Positions 61,469 to 64,000 of a DNA stretch of 64,000 bases are shown here, piece by piece. Source of the stretch: Trametopsis cervina (Eukaryota > Basidiomycota > Agaricomycetes > Polyporales > Irpicaceae); the NCBI GenBank assembly GCA_022385755.1, contig MU278351.1:313594-377593 (forward strand), read 5' to 3'. Within the stretch, counting starts at the first letter, position 1. Each line of letters opens with the position of its first letter. The notes below the pieces were generated by a model, which was not told where the DNA came from, made no database searches, and saw only the letters and a list, made by a program, of their open reading frames with translations. The position numbers and the translations under genes were made by a program.

Positions 61469-62875
61469 ATGGCCGTGTTAGATTTCTCCACCCCCGAGAT
61501 GCTCTACCTCCCAGAGACCATGAGGAACTGGCCGTGGCTGCGCCGGCTAAACCCACATTACGAGGAGGTGTCCACAGCGTCCAAGGAATGGTTCAAGTCT
61601 TTCAAGCCGTTCAGTGAACGGTCGCAGTACGCTTTCGACAAGGGCGATTTTGGTTCGTGACACCCTGCGACTTCCAACGTATGCAATGCTCATTGCGCGA
61701 AATTGCAGGACGACTTGCGGCCCTGGCATACTTTGACGTTAGCGAAGGTCAGCTCCGATTGTTCACCGCCAACGATGAATTCGTGCTCACCTGTCTATCT
61801 CGTAGCACATCTGCGCACAGGGTAAGACGTCCATTTTGTTTGCGACGCCATCTGCTGACAGACTACATTCTGCAATCCGTAGAATCGACTTCGTGCATGT
61901 GAGTCACCCGCATATCTGTCTCTCATTCCCCACTCACATACCGTCCAGTTAGGATTTCTCGTCGACGAATACACAGATGTCGAGCCAGAGTCCGTCGTTC
62001 GAGACATGATCAACGTGGTCATTGATGCCCTCCATAACCCATATCGTCCGCGGCCTGAAGGAGAGACTGTGCTCGGAGAAATCACTAGACAGTAAGCACA
62101 TTTATCACAGTCCAAAGGTGACACTGACCTAGCAAATTATTCAGGTTTTGGGAGCGCGCCCTTGAGACCGCCACTCCAGTATCGGCTCGTCGTTTCATCG
62201 AAGCCTTCACCGACTACCTAGAGTCAGTCGTCGCTGAAGCGGCCGACCGCGACAGCGGTTCGTTCCGAACGGTCGATGCGTATATCGTCAACCGCCGAGA
62301 CAACATCGGTGCTCGCCCAGCATACGTGCTAGGAGCCCTCCATCTCAGCATTCCTGACCATGCCTTCTACCATCCCGTCATCAAGGAGCTGGAGCGTCTT
62401 TCCTCCGATCTCATCGCGCTGAACAATGTTCGTTCAGAATCCTCGCCGTAATATCGTTAACGTGCTGACTCACCAGATGACACAGGACATTCTATCGTAC
62501 AACAAGGAGCAAGCCACTGACAACGACCGCCACAACATCATCACGGTGGTCATGCACCAACTCAAGCTTTCCTTGCCCGAAGCGATAGAGTGGGTCTCGA
62601 CATACCTCGACGAGGTCAAGGTGAAGTTCCTCAACACGATCAAGGAGATCCCGCAGTGGGGGAAGGAGATCGACGACCAGGTCATGGTGTACATCGAGCA
62701 ACTCGGCAATTGGCCGCGCGCGAACTACTGCTGGTGCTTCGAGAGCGCACGCTACTTTGGTAGTAAGGGTCTTGATGTCCAAAAGACGCGGTTCGTACCG
62801 CTGCTGCCCAAAGTAGAGCAGGTCAGGGACCTTCACGCGGAGAAGGTTATTGTACCGCTTGTGGATGCCTTGTAG
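61469..62875 (+). CDS. Sesquiterpene synthase 3
   Basis: Paralogue of the two synthases at 35.5-40.6 kb, on the other strand. The start MAVLDFSTPEMLYLPETMRN is at 61469. Microexons of 16 nt at 61806-61821 and 61883-61898 code AHLRTGIDFVH; the acceptor at 61948 keeps the frame and gives LGFLVDEYTDVE. The second metal site is NNDILSYNKEQ and the RY pair is in SARYFGSKG. The end is VIVPLVDAL at 62875. All catalytic landmarks are present. Most residues from NNDILSYN to the end match synthase 1. The exchange of IDLMN by IDFVH just before the Asp-rich motif is the main visible local difference. Confidence 0.9.
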
Positions 62876-64000
62876 ATAGAAATGACGTTCACTCGTAGAT
62901 ATATAGTAAGACACTTGAAAGAGATATGAAGATTGCACATACCTTGTTTTGATTTTGTGAGTGAGTTGCAACGACTCAACAAAGCGCATTTTTCCAGTTC
63001 TTTCCCCTCTAGAAACCCTGCAACAGCCTGACTGAGTAGAAGCAAACGAAGTTCAAGGGAGAACACGAAAACAATTGGCTCTGACAGAGTCGGGTGACCC
63101 TGGCTCTTCACGCTAGTGTCGCAAAGTCTGCCCTTTCTGTTTCTAAAGACATAAAATCGTATTCGTGATGCCACGCCAGATACTTGAAGATAGAGTTGGT
63201 GAAAGACATAAGACGTAGAAGGAGTGCGATTCAGTTCAAGGTGCGCCTTCAATAAGATGGAGAAACATCAGTCGGAAGAGCATAGGTGCCCGATATGAGA
63301 TAAACTTGCCTCAACTAACTCTAACAATCTTATGTTTATGTCGCCAGATTCATCTTCCCCAAAGCACTGGATCCTGCCCTTGATACGGTATACAGAAGTC
63401 GAGCTCGCGAAGCGCGTGCCAATTCATGATGACAGGGCACCGAGCGATCAACGACACGCGATCACGTGAGGCGTTCAGCTTTTCATCGCAGGAGAGACAG
63501 CAGACAAGCTTGAAGTGGGGCTTGCATGTAGCTTTAGTCGCCCAAACCACGATGGGGGTACTATCGTTTCTGATAGTGCAGTAAACTGTTACCAGACCCC
63601 CCAAGTCTCTGAATAGTAAGTAGAGTTGTTCAAGCTACCATGATCACATGCAGGGTGCTAATCAGTTGACACGTACAGTAGGTTTAACTTCATAGTCGAT
63701 CTCGAAGTATCACTTAGTAGAATCAACCCAGGGATTACGGCGGAACAGAGGCAAGGGCTACCAGTGGTCTATGTACGTTTCGGCTCCTTATCAGAACCCA
63801 GTGCACCATTATCATCTGGTCATGAGACGGGCCCTTCTTGCTTCTGACCTCGTATCAACTTCGACAACCATATGGTGCCCGCGGTATATATGTGATTCAA
63901 CAGCACTTGCGGGCCCATAGAACTGCTGACATGCCTTCCCTTCCTCTAGGACGTCCGTACCTCGCAGTAATTTTTATTGCGACATGGGTGCACAACGTAG
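62876..64000. other. Right-hand end, no gene resolved
   Basis: About 1.1 kb. Only short frames (62833-63252 and 63350-63604, both -) without family signal. Confidence 0.4.

Noticed and set aside
1..64000. CRISPR arrays, prokaryotic operons or plasmid features
   Set aside because: The window is intron-rich fungal nuclear DNA; no regularly spaced repeats of that type were found.

Overview
The window is nuclear DNA of a filamentous basidiomycete, most likely a wood-decay agaricomycete of the polypore type. The genes are split by many 45-70 nt introns with GTRNGT donors. Families present include Agaricomycete-type sesquiterpene synthases, an A-T-R adenylate-forming reductase, a GH131 protein, a CBM1-tailed CE1 esterase and a basidiomycete multi-pass membrane protein. 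This assignment is inferred from gene content; no species can be named. No CRISPR array, rRNA, complete tRNA or intact transposase was seen.

Layout. 0-4.5 kb: the 3' end of an MFS transporter, then RPAP1 (RNA polymerase II assembly). 5.9-9.5 kb: three tandem genes for small single-pass membrane proteins with a PPAY motif in the tail and a phase-1 intron at the same place inside the membrane segment. 10-12.2 kb: RBM25/Snu71-like splicing factor. 13.1-17.1 kb (-): an A-T-R reductase. 18.7-20.1 kb (-): Ssr4-like SWI/SNF-RSC subunit. 20.3-21.4 kb: a repeat-bounded pyrimidine-rich block. 21.5-23.7 kb: a protein kinase. 27.2-29.5 kb: a cytochrome P450. 30.1-35.2 kb: a large WDR7-like WD40 protein. 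35.5-40.6 kb (-): two sesquiterpene synthases; a third lies at 61.5-62.9 kb (+). 41.5-43.1 kb (-): a TPR plus CCCH zinc-finger protein. 44.5-46.1 kb: a 7-TM protein. 46.6-50.8 kb: two aldo-keto reductases. 51.8-58.8 kb: CBM1-CE1 esterase, HIT protein, glutathione synthetase, GH131 and a DUF202 membrane protein.

The window mixes housekeeping genes (RPAP1, RBM25, Ssr4, WDR7-like, glutathione synthetase, HIT) with accessory genes for secondary metabolism (P450, three sesquiterpene synthases, A-T-R reductase, two aldo-keto reductases) and plant cell-wall breakdown (CE1, GH131). The three terpene synthases are paralogues: they share two consecutive 16-nt microexons and the core promoter string CGAGTATAAATA. 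The P450 and reductases could act on their products, but housekeeping genes lie between them, so a single co-regulated cluster is only a hypothesis. The tandem PPAY membrane-protein trio is the best candidate for an undescribed system.

Gene models were spliced by eye. Exon edges quoted were checked for frame; others are approximate.
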